Assembly (NCBI GenBank): GCA_016291185.1 | Contig: JAEFAI010000010.1 | Location: 7,517 to 71,516, forward strand | Source of the DNA: Bacteroidales bacterium | GTDB lineage: Bacteria > Bacteroidota > Bacteroidia > Bacteroidales > UBA932 | DNA: 64,000 nucleotides | Direction of reading: 5' to 3' | Shown here: one piece after another, positions 63,993 to 64,000 of the stretch | How positions within the stretch are numbered: position 1 is the first letter of the stretch | Layout of the letters: each line of letters opens with the position of its first letter | Notes under the pieces: generated by a model | Seen by the model: the letters and a program-made list of their open reading frames with translations, nothing else | What the model was told of the DNA's origin: nothing | Database searches by the model: none | Position numbers and translations under genes: made by a program

Positions 63993-64000
63993 TATCTTCG
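63993..64000 (+). promoter_or_regulatory. possible -7 box for a gene beyond the window (TATCTTCG)
   Basis: Same sequence as the box at 61266-61273, on the + strand at the window edge; the target gene is not visible. Confidence 0.4.

Overview
The window looks like chromosomal core DNA of a GC-rich member of Bacteroidota, most likely Bacteroidales. The signs are the gene families (DUF4290, Porin_10-type porin, DUF4783, an ExbB/ExbD/ExbD cluster with a TonB-like protein, a propeller/Y_Y_Y/AraC regulator, a GH95 fucosidase), promoter boxes of the TAnnTTTG type instead of sigma70 boxes, and starts without Shine-Dalgarno sequences. The exact genus cannot be fixed from the sequence alone. I found no tRNA, rRNA, CRISPR array, prophage or insertion sequence.

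Layout. 0-12.7 kb: a partial DUF4290 gene, ftsK and a lytic transglycosylase (+), then an addB-addA-lolA-like set (-), alanine racemase and a PepC peptidase (+). 12.8-23.8 kb: rpmH and rsmG (-), MscS, a sugar kinase/nucleotidyltransferase pair, a large porin and an MltF-like transglycosylase (+), a YczE-like membrane protein (-), an M13 peptidase and an FtsX-like permease (+). 23.8-36.4 kb: TPR protein, RsmF-like methyltransferase and SRPBCC protein (-), then a + strand run of Nudix, queA, dprA, tatD, asparaginase, exbB-orf-exbD-exbD, asnS, udk and a TonB-like protein. 36.4-46.6 kb: the only long gene-poor gap, a membrane-bound AraC-type regulator (+), then GH95, a giant sensor kinase and rlmH (-), and DUF4783 (+). 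46.6-64 kb: mostly - strand housekeeping genes: efp, dnaX-lptB-cmk-ispH, a sigma54-type response regulator, DUF1015-recQ-dnaG-metG, yigZ-serC-serA.

Working together: envelope and peptidoglycan upkeep (two transglycosylases, alr, AmgK/MurU-like pair, LptB, LolA-like, FtsX-like permease), outer-membrane energisation (Exb/TonB set), DNA repair and replication (AddAB, RecQ, DprA, DnaX, DnaG, FtsK), translation (AsnS, MetG, EF-P, L34, RsmG, RlmH, QueA) and serine synthesis.

The most unusual signals are not genes but small structured repeats. One two-hairpin element sits inside the coding sequences of an RsmF-like gene and of dnaX, read in different frames, with compensatory stem changes. A second palindromic family lies in the FtsK linker and at gene ends, where it supplies stop codons, including both stops of a convergent pair. 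About ten genes have their start codon 5-9 nt after the promoter box, which points to leaderless mRNAs. A cysteine-rich insert in DUF1015, a response regulator without a DNA-binding domain, and a possible SusD tail next to the AraC regulator also deserve a look.
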